Assembly (NCBI RefSeq): GCF_000472425.1 | Contig: NZ_AXAI01000006.1 | Coordinates: forward strand, 1 to 64,000 | Source: Bradyrhizobium sp. Tv2a-2 | GTDB lineage: Bacteria > Pseudomonadota > Alphaproteobacteria > Rhizobiales > Xanthobacteraceae | Reading direction: 5' to 3' | DNA length: 64,000 nucleotides | Part shown: positions 35,149 to 44,462 of the stretch, piece after piece | Layout of the letters: each line of letters begins with the position of its first letter | Numbering within the stretch: position 1 is the first letter of the stretch | The notes under the pieces: generated by a model | Database searches by the model: none | What the model was told of the DNA's origin: nothing | Seen by the model: the letters and a program-made list of their open reading frames with translations, nothing else | Made by a program: the position numbers and the translations under genes

Positions 35149-35907
35149 ATGTTGCACAGAATTAAAAATCGGGCAGCTTATCAGGTTGCGAGTGTTCGCC
35201 GCTCTCTCGGCTTTCCGCCGTATCACGAGCTCAATATCCCGTTTGGCGCGGTAGAATCCATTGTCCGGTCAACCGGCGCGGAACCGTGGTTCGTCTGGGC
35301 CATTCAGAACCGACGTACTCGCGGCGAAACCAATTCGGCAATGGATTGGATCGTCGAGCATATCGCAAAGGACAAACTGATATTCGAGGTCGGTTGCGGA
35401 TGCGGCGCAAATCTCATTTGGCTTGCGCAGCGTGGCTATCATAATTTGGTTGGAACCGACCGAAGTTCGGCGGCGATTTCGGCGGCCACGCAGCTCGCCG
35501 ATTTAGCACAGCAAACGATTTCAGTTCATGTTGCCGATGGGTTTGTTCCGCCCGAAAAGTTGATCGGAGTTGGGAAAATTGCAGTTTTGCTGGCGATCGA
35601 CTGCATCTACTTAGCGCAGTTTGATTTGATTCAACATCTAAGGCTATGGCGCGATAGGCTTGCACCCGGCGGATGCGTTATCTTCGATATGGTCGATCAG
35701 TCATTCGATCGTTTTCCCAACAACCAATACATGACGGACGATTGGGGACTCCCGGAAGAGAAGAGAAGGTCGACGCAATACGTGACTCGCATATCGCCTG
35801 ACGAATTAAAGAGAAAAGCTGCCAAGACCGGGTTTGAAATGATCGGCAAGTTGCCCGGTACTGAAGTTCCTCCGCGCTACGTAGCTGTATTGCAGCGCGT
35901 GGATTGA
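35149..35907 (+). CDS. Class I SAM-dependent methyltransferase
   Basis: A 252-residue protein. The Rossmann-like methyltransferase core starts at about residue 78 with KLIFEVGCGCGANLIWLAQRG (motif I), followed by LVGTDRSSAAISAA (motif II acidic residue) and the later LAPGGCVIFDMVDQSFD. The preceding 75 residues are rich in Arg and aromatic residues and may bind the acceptor. In this setting it probably methylates a sugar of the polysaccharide or its lipid-linked precursor. The chosen ATG at 35149 gives a sensible N-terminus; earlier in-frame starts run through transposon-derived sequence. It converges with the second lyase-like gene. Confidence 0.88.
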   Translation: MLHRIKNRAAYQVASVRRSLGFPPYHELNIPFGAVESIVRSTGAEPWFVWAIQNRRTRGETNSAMDWIVEHIAKDKLIFEVGCGCGANLIWLAQRGYHNLVGTDRSSAAISAATQLADLAQQTISVHVADGFVPPEKLIGVGKIAVLLAIDCIYLAQFDLIQHLRLWRDRLAPGGCVIFDMVDQSFDRFPNNQYMTDDWGLPEEKRRSTQYVTRISPDELKRKAAKTGFEMIGKLPGTEVPPRYVAVLQRVD

Positions 35908-36044
35908 ATCGTGGGATACAACGAGCTGAATGAGCCGCCGTTGCGGACGTCTGGCCTGCTTACGCGACTATCTCGCCAAAAAAGCCGCTGACTCGCGCCA
36001 CGGCCTGAAGGGCCTCGGCTTGCGGTTGCCCACTAGCTAGGTTG

Positions 36045-36995
36045 CTATGGCGGCGTCGGCTCGGTTGTTATGATCAAATCTTGAAAATTGGCCGCAATAG
36101 CTAGGGGTTGATCTGCCGACCGATAGAGACCCTGCATCCAATAGGTGGGGAACCCATACCCCAACGGGCCGCGATAGTTCACAACCTCAACTCCATCCAC
36201 CCAAACGTCCAAAAATCCTTGACCAGAATTGGTCACGTTGGTCCGCATTTTGATATCGTAATATCGGCCTCGTTGGATTTCATTGGGGTCAGTCCATAGG
36301 CTGAGCATCTTGACGTTTCGAGCAGGGTTGCCGGGTTTTAGACCCGTGGGACTGTATCTGGCAACGACTCGGAGATGTTCGCCTGCAAGCTCGATTGCGA
36401 CTGGAGGCGAGGTAGGCACACCGGCTTCGCTGTCCTCATTGTGCAGCTCTCCAGTAACGAACCATGATGCCATGTTTGCGGCGCCAGGCTCCAACATAAA
36501 CCGATAATCTATGGTGATAACAGTACCGACCGGAATTCGTAACTTGCCTTCAATTTCGGCGCGATCAACGGCGTGTTTGGAATCGTACCAGGCTCGATCA
36601 CCCGGTTGAATTTCAAAGCGCAGGGTTTGGGCATCGGGATTGGTTAGGCTATAGCTCTGGCCCGCTGTCTGAACTTCGTATTTGTCGTTGCCGATATAAA
36701 AGGCGGTTCGCGGTGTAGCCGAAAACGACGTAACCGGCGGGGCAACTGTGCTATCTGCAGGCCGCGGTTCTACGCTCGTATTGCCCGCCGTATCTGTATC
36801 CGTCGCAGCAAAGCTATGAACATCGGATAGGCCCGTCTCCACGAAATTCCAGCGATCACCTGCATCCGCTGTCGTCGTGGCGAGGAACGTCAATCCATCA
36901 TAGAGGTTCGCTATGCTGCCAGCCGCGGCAACAATAGTTGGTACTGCTATCACCGCTATTCTTCTTGTCCGCATTTTATTCAGCTGTCGGAGCAT
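36045..36995 (-). CDS. Second lyase/lectin-like protein with Ig-like N-terminal segment
   Basis: A 316-residue protein. Residues 10-27 are a hydrophobic segment (RIAVIAVPTIVAAAGS) that may be a signal anchor. Residues 28-74 (ANLYDGLTFLATTTADAG ... HSFAATDTDTAGN) resemble one Ig-like repeat of large type I-secreted adhesins. Residues 95-312 are a jelly-roll domain paralogous to the N-terminal domain of the secreted protein at 13736-15694, sharing FEIQPGD, SWFVTGE-HNED, ARYS, LWTDPN and GPLGYG-PTYW. It may bind or cleave the polysaccharide. Its start overlaps the preceding deacetylase gene by 16 bases; an alternative ATG is 21 bases later. The secretion route is unclear. Confidence 0.8.
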   Translation of the reverse strand: MLRQLNKMRTRRIAVIAVPTIVAAAGSIANLYDGLTFLATTTADAGDRWNFVETGLSDVHSFAATDTDTAGNTSVEPRPADSTVAPPVTSFSATPRTAFYIGNDKYEVQTAGQSYSLTNPDAQTLRFEIQPGDRAWYDSKHAVDRAEIEGKLRIPVGTVITIDYRFMLEPGAANMASWFVTGELHNEDSEAGVPTSPPVAIELAGEHLRVVARYSPTGLKPGNPARNVKMLSLWTDPNEIQRGRYYDIKMRTNVTNSGQGFLDVWVDGVEVVNYRGPLGYGFPTYWMQGLYRSADQPLAIAANFQDLIITTEPTPP

Positions 36996-37963
36996 GACGA
37001 TACCAACACTCTATCGTGAAATTCGGTCAGCGTACTGCCGCAAAAATGCTTCGCCGCTTGCGAAAAGAGCTCGTTCAAATCCTGATACAGTTTCTCGATT
37101 GATTCAGCCGTCGGAAAGTAAGGGCTACCGCCAGGCATGAGCTCCGAGGAATGCGTCATAAACTCAACGTAGGGCCGATTTTGCGAAATGGCGGCGTCAA
37201 GAACGCGCAGCATCGACGTCAAGTTTGACCCGTTGGGACGCAGCCAGTCCAGCGGCCAAACGCGGCGCCGCGCCCTGTTCGGCAAGTCAGATATGTCCTC
37301 ACAAGCCTGGGCCGCCCGGGTCAGCAACGCGGGCGATCGGTCGATGATCGTCATTGGGACCTCCAGTAACGAGGACGTTCCCGGAAGCGCGATATTTCGC
37401 TCACTCATCCAGTAGTGCTGTTCGGGAAACCCTCGATAATTAGTCCCTCCCGCACCGTCCGGATCTCCTTTAGTACTTCGCCAATCCACATGAGGAGTTA
37501 CGGAACAATCTACTCTAAATCCCAAATCCCTCAATACATCGGCATAGATTGCATTGAAGGCCCAGCGGCCCGATCGGTGACTCAGCATTTTGACGCCGAA
37601 AATGTCCTCAAGAAAATGCGTGTGAAGCTCCACTTTTTTCCGTATTTCGTCTTCTGGGTATTCAATCAAGAAGGGTTGGTACCAGGAATCATCGCTGGTC
37701 AGGGGATGGATTGGGGGTGAATTCCAGGCATGCAAATGCATCCCGATTTCGCCGGCACCTCGTGCGACCAAATCGCGACCAAATTCAACAAAGCCACGAT
37801 CATTCGCCATTTCATAGTTCACCAGGTAGGTGGGCTTCAGGCCGAATTTCTCACACAGCGACTGAAAGCGAGGAAGAAAGGACGCGTTGCGAGTTTCCAA
37901 ACTTGCACGCCTGCTCCAAATATCATCACCCTCTGTATCGATCGTAATGAGAAAGCTTCTCAA
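36980..37963 (-). CDS. Polysaccharide deacetylase (NodB-like) family protein
   Basis: A 327-residue protein starting FLITIDTEGDDIW, with the metal-binding Asp/Glu at the N-terminus as in family members of the ITIDTEG type. Further motifs are YLVNYEMAND, GEIGMHLHAWNSPP (the His pair) and SHRSGRWAF, with a later THSSELMPGGSPYF. Such enzymes remove N- or O-acetyl groups from polysaccharides or precursors. No signal peptide is seen, so it may act in the cytoplasm. The start is TTG at 37963. It is translationally overlapped by the second lyase-like gene, hinting at a joint role in modifying the same polymer. Confidence 0.86.
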   Translation of the reverse strand: MRSFLITIDTEGDDIWSRRASLETRNASFLPRFQSLCEKFGLKPTYLVNYEMANDRGFVEFGRDLVARGAGEIGMHLHAWNSPPIHPLTSDDSWYQPFLIEYPEDEIRKKVELHTHFLEDIFGVKMLSHRSGRWAFNAIYADVLRDLGFRVDCSVTPHVDWRSTKGDPDGAGGTNYRGFPEQHYWMSERNIALPGTSSLLEVPMTIIDRSPALLTRAAQACEDISDLPNRARRRVWPLDWLRPNGSNLTSMLRVLDAAISQNRPYVEFMTHSSELMPGGSPYFPTAESIEKLYQDLNELFSQAAKHFCGSTLTEFHDRVLVSSCSDS

Positions 37964-38017
37964 GACAGTTACTCTACCTGTAAGAGGGGCCTTGATTGTG
38001 TTACTTAGGAGAAAATT

Positions 38018-39184
38018 CTAACGTTTGATTGGATCAAGGCCAAGCGGCTGGCATGAGCGTTGTTGCTTGGCGATAAGCGGAGTCAGAGCCGCAATTAGCT
38101 CATGAGCCTTTACCATCGGCGAGTGATTGGCCTTGACATAGGTCTGGCATCGGCCAGCGAGCGTGCCGTATTCGTTTTCGTCCATGTCCCAAACCATCTT
38201 CGCAGATTTGCTAAGCGTCGACTCGTGAGCAGATGCGCCCAGGGCATGACTCAGGACGATCGAGTCCGGATCGACAAGCCGGCGCGTCACGACAGGAGTG
38301 CCAACGGCCAGAGCTTCCAGGAACGCGTTTGAGAAGCCCTCGTAATGCGAGGTGCACAGAAGCAGTGCAGCCTCTGACAGAAATGATCGAATGTCTGCCC
38401 GTCGAACGTAACCAACCAATTGCACATTTGGGAGGTCGCGCAGGCCGTTCACCGCATCCACTGTCGCTTGATCGGCATCTCGAGATAGCATCCCAGCCAC
38501 TCTAAATTCGAGTTCGGGAAGCTCCTGGGCGACTCGTAGAAGCAATGGCAGGTTCTTTGGATGTCGGAAGACACCAAGCCAGGCGACGTATCTCCGCTCT
38601 GGGCGCGGCAAAGGAGTGGTCGCGTCCTCTGCTACAACAATAGGATTATGAATGACATGAATAGGCGTTCCGGGAAAACGTGCTGCCAGCTGATCGCGTT
38701 GATATCGATTCTGACAGAGAAATGCCGCCGTTCGTTGCCGAGCCCAAGAATAGGATAACCATTCGTAATGTCGAAGACCGATTTTGTATCGTTCATCGAC
38801 GTCTGCGTCGCTTACAACACGGTAAACGAACGGAACCCTTAGTTGGTCGGCGACGAAAGCCATGATCGCGGTGCCCACTCCACGTGCGCCCTGGATGATG
38901 ATATCCGGACGATAGGCGCGGGCAGCTGCCAATACTTTGGCGATGTGGTAGAAATACTTCGCAACCCGCATTCCGTGCGCAGGATCATAGGTCTCGATAA
39001 GTTTGATTTGCTGGCCCGAACCAACATGGGCCAAAGCGCCCTTCCAGGTAAGGACAGCGGCTTCGTGACCAGCATCTTCAAGCGCGCGAAGCCATATTGA
39101 AAGTTCGATGGACCACCCGCCGATTGGATAGTTCTCATCCTTCAGTAGATAGGGAATGGAAAAATCTATCGAGAGAATGCGCAC
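38018..39184 (-). CDS. GT4-family glycosyltransferase
   Basis: A 388-residue GT-B transferase that starts at GTG (MRILSIDFSIPYLL). The acceptor-side loop is YPIGGWSIELSIWLRALEDAG. The donor domain has RYVAWLGVFRHPKNLPLLLRVA, the EX7E motif in HYEGFSNAFLEALAVGTPVV, and VVTRRLVDPDSIVLSH. It lies 54 bases after the deacetylase gene (same strand, transcribed before it) and after the Wzz-like gene, so the minus-strand set Wzz, GT4, deacetylase, lyase-like may be one transcript. Sugar specificity is unknown. Confidence 0.92.
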   Translation of the reverse strand: MRILSIDFSIPYLLKDENYPIGGWSIELSIWLRALEDAGHEAAVLTWKGALAHVGSGQQIKLIETYDPAHGMRVAKYFYHIAKVLAAARAYRPDIIIQGARGVGTAIMAFVADQLRVPFVYRVVSDADVDERYKIGLRHYEWLSYSWARQRTAAFLCQNRYQRDQLAARFPGTPIHVIHNPIVVAEDATTPLPRPERRYVAWLGVFRHPKNLPLLLRVAQELPELEFRVAGMLSRDADQATVDAVNGLRDLPNVQLVGYVRRADIRSFLSEAALLLCTSHYEGFSNAFLEALAVGTPVVTRRLVDPDSIVLSHALGASAHESTLSKSAKMVWDMDENEYGTLAGRCQTYVKANHSPMVKAHELIAALTPLIAKQQRSCQPLGLDPIKR

Positions 39185-39395
39185 CTGACACCCAGAGCTT
39201 AATCCGACAGCTTGCTACATCGAAATTGGACGATATCCATCCGTGACGGACCGCCTCGATTGAGGCCGCCGCCCGTGCGCGCTTCGTTGGCGCCGACTTG
39301 AGCCAATCCAGTGTTCCGCTGAGCCCACATATCCAATCGGCCGCCTTAGATTGTACAGCACGGGAGAGCGTGCCGATTGTTGGCGCGTGCGGCCT

Positions 39396-40514
39396 TCACC
39401 CCGAACCCGTGAGGCGCACTGGCCTTGCCTTTGCCGATGCTTCCGATTGATGATCTGGTCGAACCGCGTCCGGAACAGGTCGCTCTATGGTCCCGTCGTC
39501 TTGCGTTCTTGGATGAGGGTCCTGCCCGCTGGCAAAGATGCCTCGGGCTAACAGATCGCGCAGCATTCCGATGGCGACGCCAAGAAGCAGCCCTCCAACG
39601 GTCGATATCCCAAGCACGGCCCCGGGTTTTGGCCAACTGGCCCTCATGGGAGGCGACGCCCCGGCGACGAGACTAGCCTCAAACACCGGCGAGGACTGTT
39701 GGCGCGTGGCTTCCATCTTGCGCAGCATGTGGCGAAAATTATCATAAGCATTTTTTGATGAATCCGCGGCGGTTACCAATTTGGCGGCCGTCTCAGCGGA
39801 ATTCGCTGTATCTGTTGTATTCCTGTTATAATCCTCCAACGCCCTTTGGGCAGCTGATGCTTGAGCGCTCAATTCGTTCAATCGGTCCTTAACCCATGCC
39901 TCATCTTGCACAGAGAGGCTGTCCATTTGATGCGTAATATATTTTTCCGCAACGGCGTTTACGATGTGCGCCGCTCGATCTGGATCTTTGGACTCGAAGG
40001 TGATCTGGACGATGTACGTAGGACCGACACGCTTGGCTGAAAGCCTGCGTTCGAACGATTCCACGGCATAGCTCATGGCGCTGGATTTCGTTTCCGGTCT
40101 TCGCCAGCCGAGCAGTTGGGACATCCACCGTTTCGTGGCGCCCACGGCGCTATCTTGCAGGACAAATTCCGAGTCTTTCGCAAGCCCGAGTTTCTCGATC
40201 ACGTAGCGAGCGATGCTCTCAGACTTTATGATTGCGACCTGACTTTCCACGATCGTTGACACCGCTGCGGCATCTCCGGGGGTCGCTTTGGAGTCCACGA
40301 TGAGTTCGGCCTTGGCGGTAAACGTGGGTACTGCAGTGACGAGGTAGAGTATAGCAACGCCAAGTGTTGCCAAGCATGTGAGCAATATGACCGACAAGCG
40401 TCGTCGTAAGAAGGCCATCACTTCTACCAGCGATACAACCGGCGCCGAAGGAAATTCGGGCGGCGCCATATTGTCTCGAGTTACCCAATCGTCCGTCCTA
40501 TTAGTCTGCAGCAT
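39396..40514 (-). CDS. Wzz/GumC-like polysaccharide chain-length or co-polymerase protein
   Basis: A 372-residue protein with a cytoplasmic N-terminus, membrane helix 1 (RRLSVILLTCLATLGVAILYL, about 38-58), a periplasmic helical region with coiled coil (about 70-290) and a second helix after the Pro-rich segment (WPKPGAVLGISTVGGLLLG). The family motif FESKDPDRAAHIVNAVAE-Y is present. There is no BY-kinase domain, unlike ExoP or Wzc, and the tail after helix 2 is short and Arg/Pro-rich. It should set polymer length together with the Wzy-type polymerase. Start ATG 40514 or 40469. It is divergent from the ExoF/Wza gene. Confidence 0.88.
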   Translation of the reverse strand: MLQTNRTDDWVTRDNMAPPEFPSAPVVSLVEVMAFLRRRLSVILLTCLATLGVAILYLVTAVPTFTAKAELIVDSKATPGDAAAVSTIVESQVAIIKSESIARYVIEKLGLAKDSEFVLQDSAVGATKRWMSQLLGWRRPETKSSAMSYAVESFERRLSAKRVGPTYIVQITFESKDPDRAAHIVNAVAEKYITHQMDSLSVQDEAWVKDRLNELSAQASAAQRALEDYNRNTTDTANSAETAAKLVTAADSSKNAYDNFRHMLRKMEATRQQSSPVFEASLVAGASPPMRASWPKPGAVLGISTVGGLLLGVAIGMLRDLLARGIFASGQDPHPRTQDDGTIERPVPDAVRPDHQSEASAKARPVRLTGSG

Positions 40515-40731
40515 TTTCGTACCAGTGCTGATAGTTCAGGATAATGCACCTTCCTGGAAGAGAGCGGCAGGAGCTGCGTTTGAATTTCGGAATATTGCAG
40601 ACGTCCGATGGAACGAGCAGGATCCAGGGGTGGGGATCAGTGGGGCTTCCGGAATGCACTGGGGCCGGCGCATCAACCGAATGTGCCGGAGACTTGGTGG
40701 AGCCCGGCAAAATGAAGGACGCATAGCTCAT
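40501..40731 (-). pseudogene. N-terminal remnant of a glycosylphosphotransferase gene
   Basis: A 76-codon frame beginning MSYASFILPGSTKSPAHSVD matches only the first 20-odd residues of the intact sugar transferase at 44637-46133 (MTYASFSNLPVPTKLPAHSVD). DNA similarity extends from about 40671-40734 against 46071-46135, and both have TTGAGCCGCGG(T/C)AC about 100 bases upstream. The rest does not resemble the family. It overlaps the start of the Wzz-like gene by 14 bases, so it could act as a leader peptide, but a duplication scar is more likely. Confidence 0.55.
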
Positions 40732-41095
40732 GTATTTTAAGGACCCCTTGGCTCATCTCTGGTTGAATCAGTACATCCCGGGCCACTAGATGGAAATTGG
40801 CAATAAATAGGTAGCTACGATGGTCCATTGAGCCGCGGTACTACCGGATTAAAGTTCGAACAGTAGTTCTCGCGTCCATCCCTATGAGTTTGAGGGGCTG
40901 TGAATTGACGATCAATAGAGCCCCGATCAATCGGATATGGGCGGGACGGCGCTGAACCCCGGGCATCAATGAGCGAACTTAGCGTTACTGTTGCCGATCG
41001 CACGTCCGGACGGTTGCCCGCGCGTCAGCGTTGTTGACGTGCTGGTGTCCGTGAACCGATTTGAAATGACCACGACCGTATAGAGAGTTGCCGCC
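40732..41095. other. Divergent promoter region of Wzz-like and ExoF-like genes
   Basis: 364 bases between genes transcribed away from each other. A block TTGAGCCGCGGTAC near 40828 is shared with 46256, upstream of the intact priming transferase; the shared block may be regulatory or simply duplicated. No promoter boxes were assigned. Confidence 0.4.
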
Positions 41096-42427
41096 ATGCT
41101 GAGCTCCACACTGCGCAATCGCCCCTATATAGGTGTTTTCGGCAGCAACCTGAGTCGTTGCGTCAAATGGGGCTTGGTGGCCGTTAGCCTGACGATTTTC
41201 GCGACGCAGGCAAAGGCCGAATATATGGTAAATGTCGGAGACGTCCTGGAGATCGCCGTGGCGGGCGTGCCGGAGCTGCGACAGCGTGCCGCGGTCCAGA
41301 TAGACGGTAATGTCTCGTTGCCACTGGTCGGAACGGTCCCAGTAGCCGGCCTGACCCTACCTCAGATCCGCTCTAAAATTGGAACCGCGCTGGCGAGCAA
41401 GGTATTCCGACAGCGGAATCCGGATGGTCATGAGAACGCTGTCGTGATCGATGCGGATGAAGTCACAGCGACCGTCGCGGAATACAGGCCGATATACGTC
41501 AATGGTGACGTGTCAAAGCCGGGTGAATACCCTTATCGTCCGGCGACCACTGCACGCCAACTTATCGCGGTGGCGGGCGGCTACGATGTCATGCATATGA
41601 GAATGAACAACCCATATCTCGAGTCCGCAGACTTGAGAAGCCTCTATGGATCGCTTTGGACGGAGTTCGCCAAAGAACAGGCGCGTATATGGCGCATCAA
41701 GACTGAGCTCGGAGAAGGCTCGCAGATTGATCTCGTCAATATGAAGGACGTACCGATTTCCTTTTCAACCATTTCGGAAATCGTCAACACGGAAACAGAA
41801 TATTTGAAGACGAAGGAGAGTGATTATCAGCGAGAAAAGTCGTTCCTTCAGCGTGGCGTTCGAGAAGGAGACGACCATGTCAACGTGCTAACAGCTCAGC
41901 AGAAGACAGAAGAAGAGGCATATCAGGCGGACCTCGACGACCTGCAGAAAGTGAATGACCTGTTCGGCAAGGGTGCCTTGGTCAGTCCTCGGGTAACGGA
42001 TGCCCGTCGCGCAGTACTGAGCTCATCAACCCGCAAGCTGCAGACGCAGGCGCAACTGATGCAGGTCAAGACGCAACAGGACGAGCTCAAGCGAAAACTG
42101 GAAAAGCTCGATGACCAGCGAAGGCTTGAGTTGCTCCGTGAGCTGCAAGAAGCCAGCGTGACGCTGAACGAAACTCGCACGAGGCTGCAGGGCGTGGGCG
42201 AAAAGCTTCAGTACACTGCAATGGTTCGATCGCAACTGGTGCGAGGAGCCGGCGATAAAGCGGAGATTGCCATTATCAGAAAGAGCCAGAAGGGCGAGGA
42301 ACGGATCGTCGCAGACGAAGATGCGGAGTTGCAGCCCGGCGACACCGTCGAGGTTGCCCTGCGTTACCAGGACGCGCCCGACGCAGCTCTGCAAGGCAGT
42401 TTGAAAGCCCAGCCAAATACTCAGTAG
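41096..42427 (+). CDS. ExoF/Wza-like polysaccharide export protein
   Basis: A 443-residue periplasmic protein with an N-terminal export signal (hydrophobic WGLVAVSLTIFATQAKA, cleavage likely after AKA). The polysaccharide export domain follows (YMVNVGDVLEIAVAGVPEL ... VSLPLVGTVPVAGLTL), then a SLBB-type domain (RPIYVNGDVSKPGEYPY and LIAVAGGY). A long coiled coil occupies about 210-385, and the C-terminus ends with a second SLBB-like portion (LQPGDTVEVALRY). This layout matches rhizobial ExoF proteins more than lipoprotein Wza. It should connect inner-membrane synthesis with export through the periplasm. A GT39-like gene follows 68 bases later. Confidence 0.93.
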   Translation: MLSSTLRNRPYIGVFGSNLSRCVKWGLVAVSLTIFATQAKAEYMVNVGDVLEIAVAGVPELRQRAAVQIDGNVSLPLVGTVPVAGLTLPQIRSKIGTALASKVFRQRNPDGHENAVVIDADEVTATVAEYRPIYVNGDVSKPGEYPYRPATTARQLIAVAGGYDVMHMRMNNPYLESADLRSLYGSLWTEFAKEQARIWRIKTELGEGSQIDLVNMKDVPISFSTISEIVNTETEYLKTKESDYQREKSFLQRGVREGDDHVNVLTAQQKTEEEAYQADLDDLQKVNDLFGKGALVSPRVTDARRAVLSSSTRKLQTQAQLMQVKTQQDELKRKLEKLDDQRRLELLRELQEASVTLNETRTRLQGVGEKLQYTAMVRSQLVRGAGDKAEIAIIRKSQKGEERIVADEDAELQPGDTVEVALRYQDAPDAALQGSLKAQPNTQ

Positions 42428-42495
42428 GACGAACCGACGCGTCTGCGGCAATCATTGGTTTTCCGCTGATGTAGACGGATAAAAAGGCGCGAAAA

Positions 42496-43947
42496 GTGAT
42501 CCATTTGGACAAGTCACGGAAGAGAAGAATTTGGATCGCCATTGTATTAGGATGTTATGTAGTTCTTGCCACAATATTCTCTACAACAACTTTAGATACC
42601 GATGAATTTTCGTTCGTGCGCGAACCGTACGAAATGCTCGGTGGCGACTATACCGCAGGCTATTTGCGGAAACACGAATACGCCAATGCCTTAAAGACGC
42701 TTGCTAAATCCTACTATTTTTACTGGAATTATCGTCCTTTGAATGCGCCCGTGATTCCCGAAGATCGCCGTGGAATCTTCGCAACCGAGGAGAGTGAATT
42801 CGGCTACGTCAAGCCGGATTCGGTACAATTTACTGATCCAGCCGCGATGGAAAAATATGAAAGAAGGCTCGTTGTCCCTGAGCCGGACCGTTTCTACTCC
42901 CACGGCGCAGGAAAGCCTTTGCTGCCAGCCCTTGTTTCAATTCCGCAACTAATCCTTGTCAAGCTTCTCGGTATAAGCACTACTCAGATTTTAGACGCGC
43001 AGTATCACAGACATTACGATCCTGTGTTTATTATCCTTCGCCTCGCACAGCTTTTGGCAGGGCTGGGATCGATTTTTCTGGTCTATAAGATCCTCGAGGC
43101 AAAGGTTGACACAGAAAGAGCTCTTCTAGGCGCCTTCACGTTCGCTATCTTTCCCATAACGATAAAGTACTTCCCAAATCTACATCATGATTCGATCTTC
43201 GTGTTCTTCTTGCTTCTCGCCGTGTACTTGCAGATGGAAAAGCGTTACTTGGCCGCAGGCGTTGCTTACGGCCTCGCCTTGGCCTCGAAGAATGTTGCGA
43301 TAATCTTGCTTCCCGCGCTGGTCGCTGATTTTTTGATACAAGTATTTCGTTTCTGGCGTGGAGCGGAATCATCAACTGCTTCATCAGCTGCTTATGCTCG
43401 TCTGCGCGCGCGACTTGCAGGTTTGGCAATTATGGGAGCGGTTGCATTTGTGACTCTGCTCCCTTTCGCAAATCCAATATCATACGCGCAAGAGATTTTG
43501 ACACCGTTTATAACTCGACCCATTGACCATCGTGGCGAGAATGTGAGCCAATGGACGGTCAAAGAGATTGTGGGCAATGATTCCGGCTTGAGCCCGCAGC
43601 TCAAGTTTGCAAAGAAGTTTTTTTACTTTGATGATCTTGGCTTCTTGTTCCTTGTTTTGACTTTATGTCTGGCTTTCCAACGTCCACTGAACAGCATCAC
43701 CCGATTATCGCTTATACTCATGGTGCTGTATTTGCCCATGGCTTCAATATTTGGACTCTCGTTCGATTGGCGCACTTTGTTTCTCGTACCGTTCTTCGCA
43801 ATGGCTGCAGCGGAGTTGCTTCAGCCACGACAGCTGAGATGGCTCGCCGCAGCTACAGCGGTGTTGGCGCTGGTCTATGTTTCCGACCCAAGCAAGACCG
43901 ACAATATTCATAAATGGACGGTTGATCAGAGTTCAAGGGCACATTAG
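42496..43947 (+). CDS. GT39/ArnT-like polytopic membrane glycosyltransferase
   Basis: A 483-residue membrane protein with about ten helices. The first periplasmic loop contains LDTDEFSFVREPYEML, with acidic residues where GT-C enzymes keep the catalytic Asp. A long polar loop (about 50-140) is followed by helices with ALLGAFTFAIFPITIKY and LHHDSIFVFFLLLAVYLQM, the usual GT39-like HHD region. These enzymes transfer sugars from polyprenyl phosphates at the periplasmic face. The start is GTG with AAGG upstream. It may decorate the polysaccharide with the sugar carried by the GT2/GtrA pair or another lipid carrier; that link is inference. Confidence 0.82.
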   Translation: MIHLDKSRKRRIWIAIVLGCYVVLATIFSTTTLDTDEFSFVREPYEMLGGDYTAGYLRKHEYANALKTLAKSYYFYWNYRPLNAPVIPEDRRGIFATEESEFGYVKPDSVQFTDPAAMEKYERRLVVPEPDRFYSHGAGKPLLPALVSIPQLILVKLLGISTTQILDAQYHRHYDPVFIILRLAQLLAGLGSIFLVYKILEAKVDTERALLGAFTFAIFPITIKYFPNLHHDSIFVFFLLLAVYLQMEKRYLAAGVAYGLALASKNVAIILLPALVADFLIQVFRFWRGAESSTASSAAYARLRARLAGLAIMGAVAFVTLLPFANPISYAQEILTPFITRPIDHRGENVSQWTVKEIVGNDSGLSPQLKFAKKFFYFDDLGFLFLVLTLCLAFQRPLNSITRLSLILMVLYLPMASIFGLSFDWRTLFLVPFFAMAAAELLQPRQLRWLAAATAVLALVYVSDPSKTDNIHKWTVDQSSRAH

Positions 43948-44027
43948 CCGGCTTTTTCTCTGAACGTTTTCGGACTCGAATCGTGCTGACCGCCGAGGCT
44001 AGAAGTTGTGACACGACCACAAATGCT

Positions 44028-44190
44028 AGTTCAGGCCCCTTAAAGCGCGATCCTCATGCGGGCGATCTCTGTGTCTTCCACGGGTGCCGGGGCGATCTGG
44101 TCAAGAGTTTGTGGCCCGATGGGATCGGGCCGTCGCTCTCTATGCCAAGCGCCTGGACCGTGGAAGGTTGAGCGTAGAGATCTACGGTTG
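44028..44190 (+). mobile_element. IS66-family TnpB remnant
   Basis: The plus strand encodes LKRDPHAGDLCVFHGCRGDLVKSLW, a close match to the core of IS66 TnpB, and after a frame change near 44129 the typical LYAKRLDRGR. Both ends are lost. It lies in the 689-base gap 43948-44636, which is otherwise filled by another IS fragment. Confidence 0.7.
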
Positions 44191-44284
44191 CTGGCATTTG
44201 GGAGGTTCCACCGCATCCAGTCTGTGGTTCACTGCGTCGCGTGGATGCTGGTCGCGAGGCGATTCCTTGCGGTCGTCACAACAT

Positions 44285-44462
44285 CGCGTCAGCCAAAAGC
44301 CGCTTCAGCCGCGTGTTCTCCAGCGACTTCGGCCGCTTGGGCTCCGAGACATTGCCTCGCTGACGTTATGCTTGCGGCGCACATCGGCGACCGAAAACGC
44401 CGGACTCGTGCTCCTTCAAAAATCCCGATGATCTGGTCTTCCGAGAAGCGGTTGCGCTTCAT
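44285..44462 (-). mobile_element. IS3-family OrfA remnant
   Basis: From ATG 44462 on the minus strand the frame reads MKRNRFSEDQIIGIFE, the N-terminal helix-turn-helix start of IS3-type OrfA; in a shifted frame KEHESGVF and LENTRLKRLLADAML follow. The gene is frameshifted and truncated. It is adjacent to, but opposite in direction from, the IS66 TnpB fragment. Confidence 0.68.
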
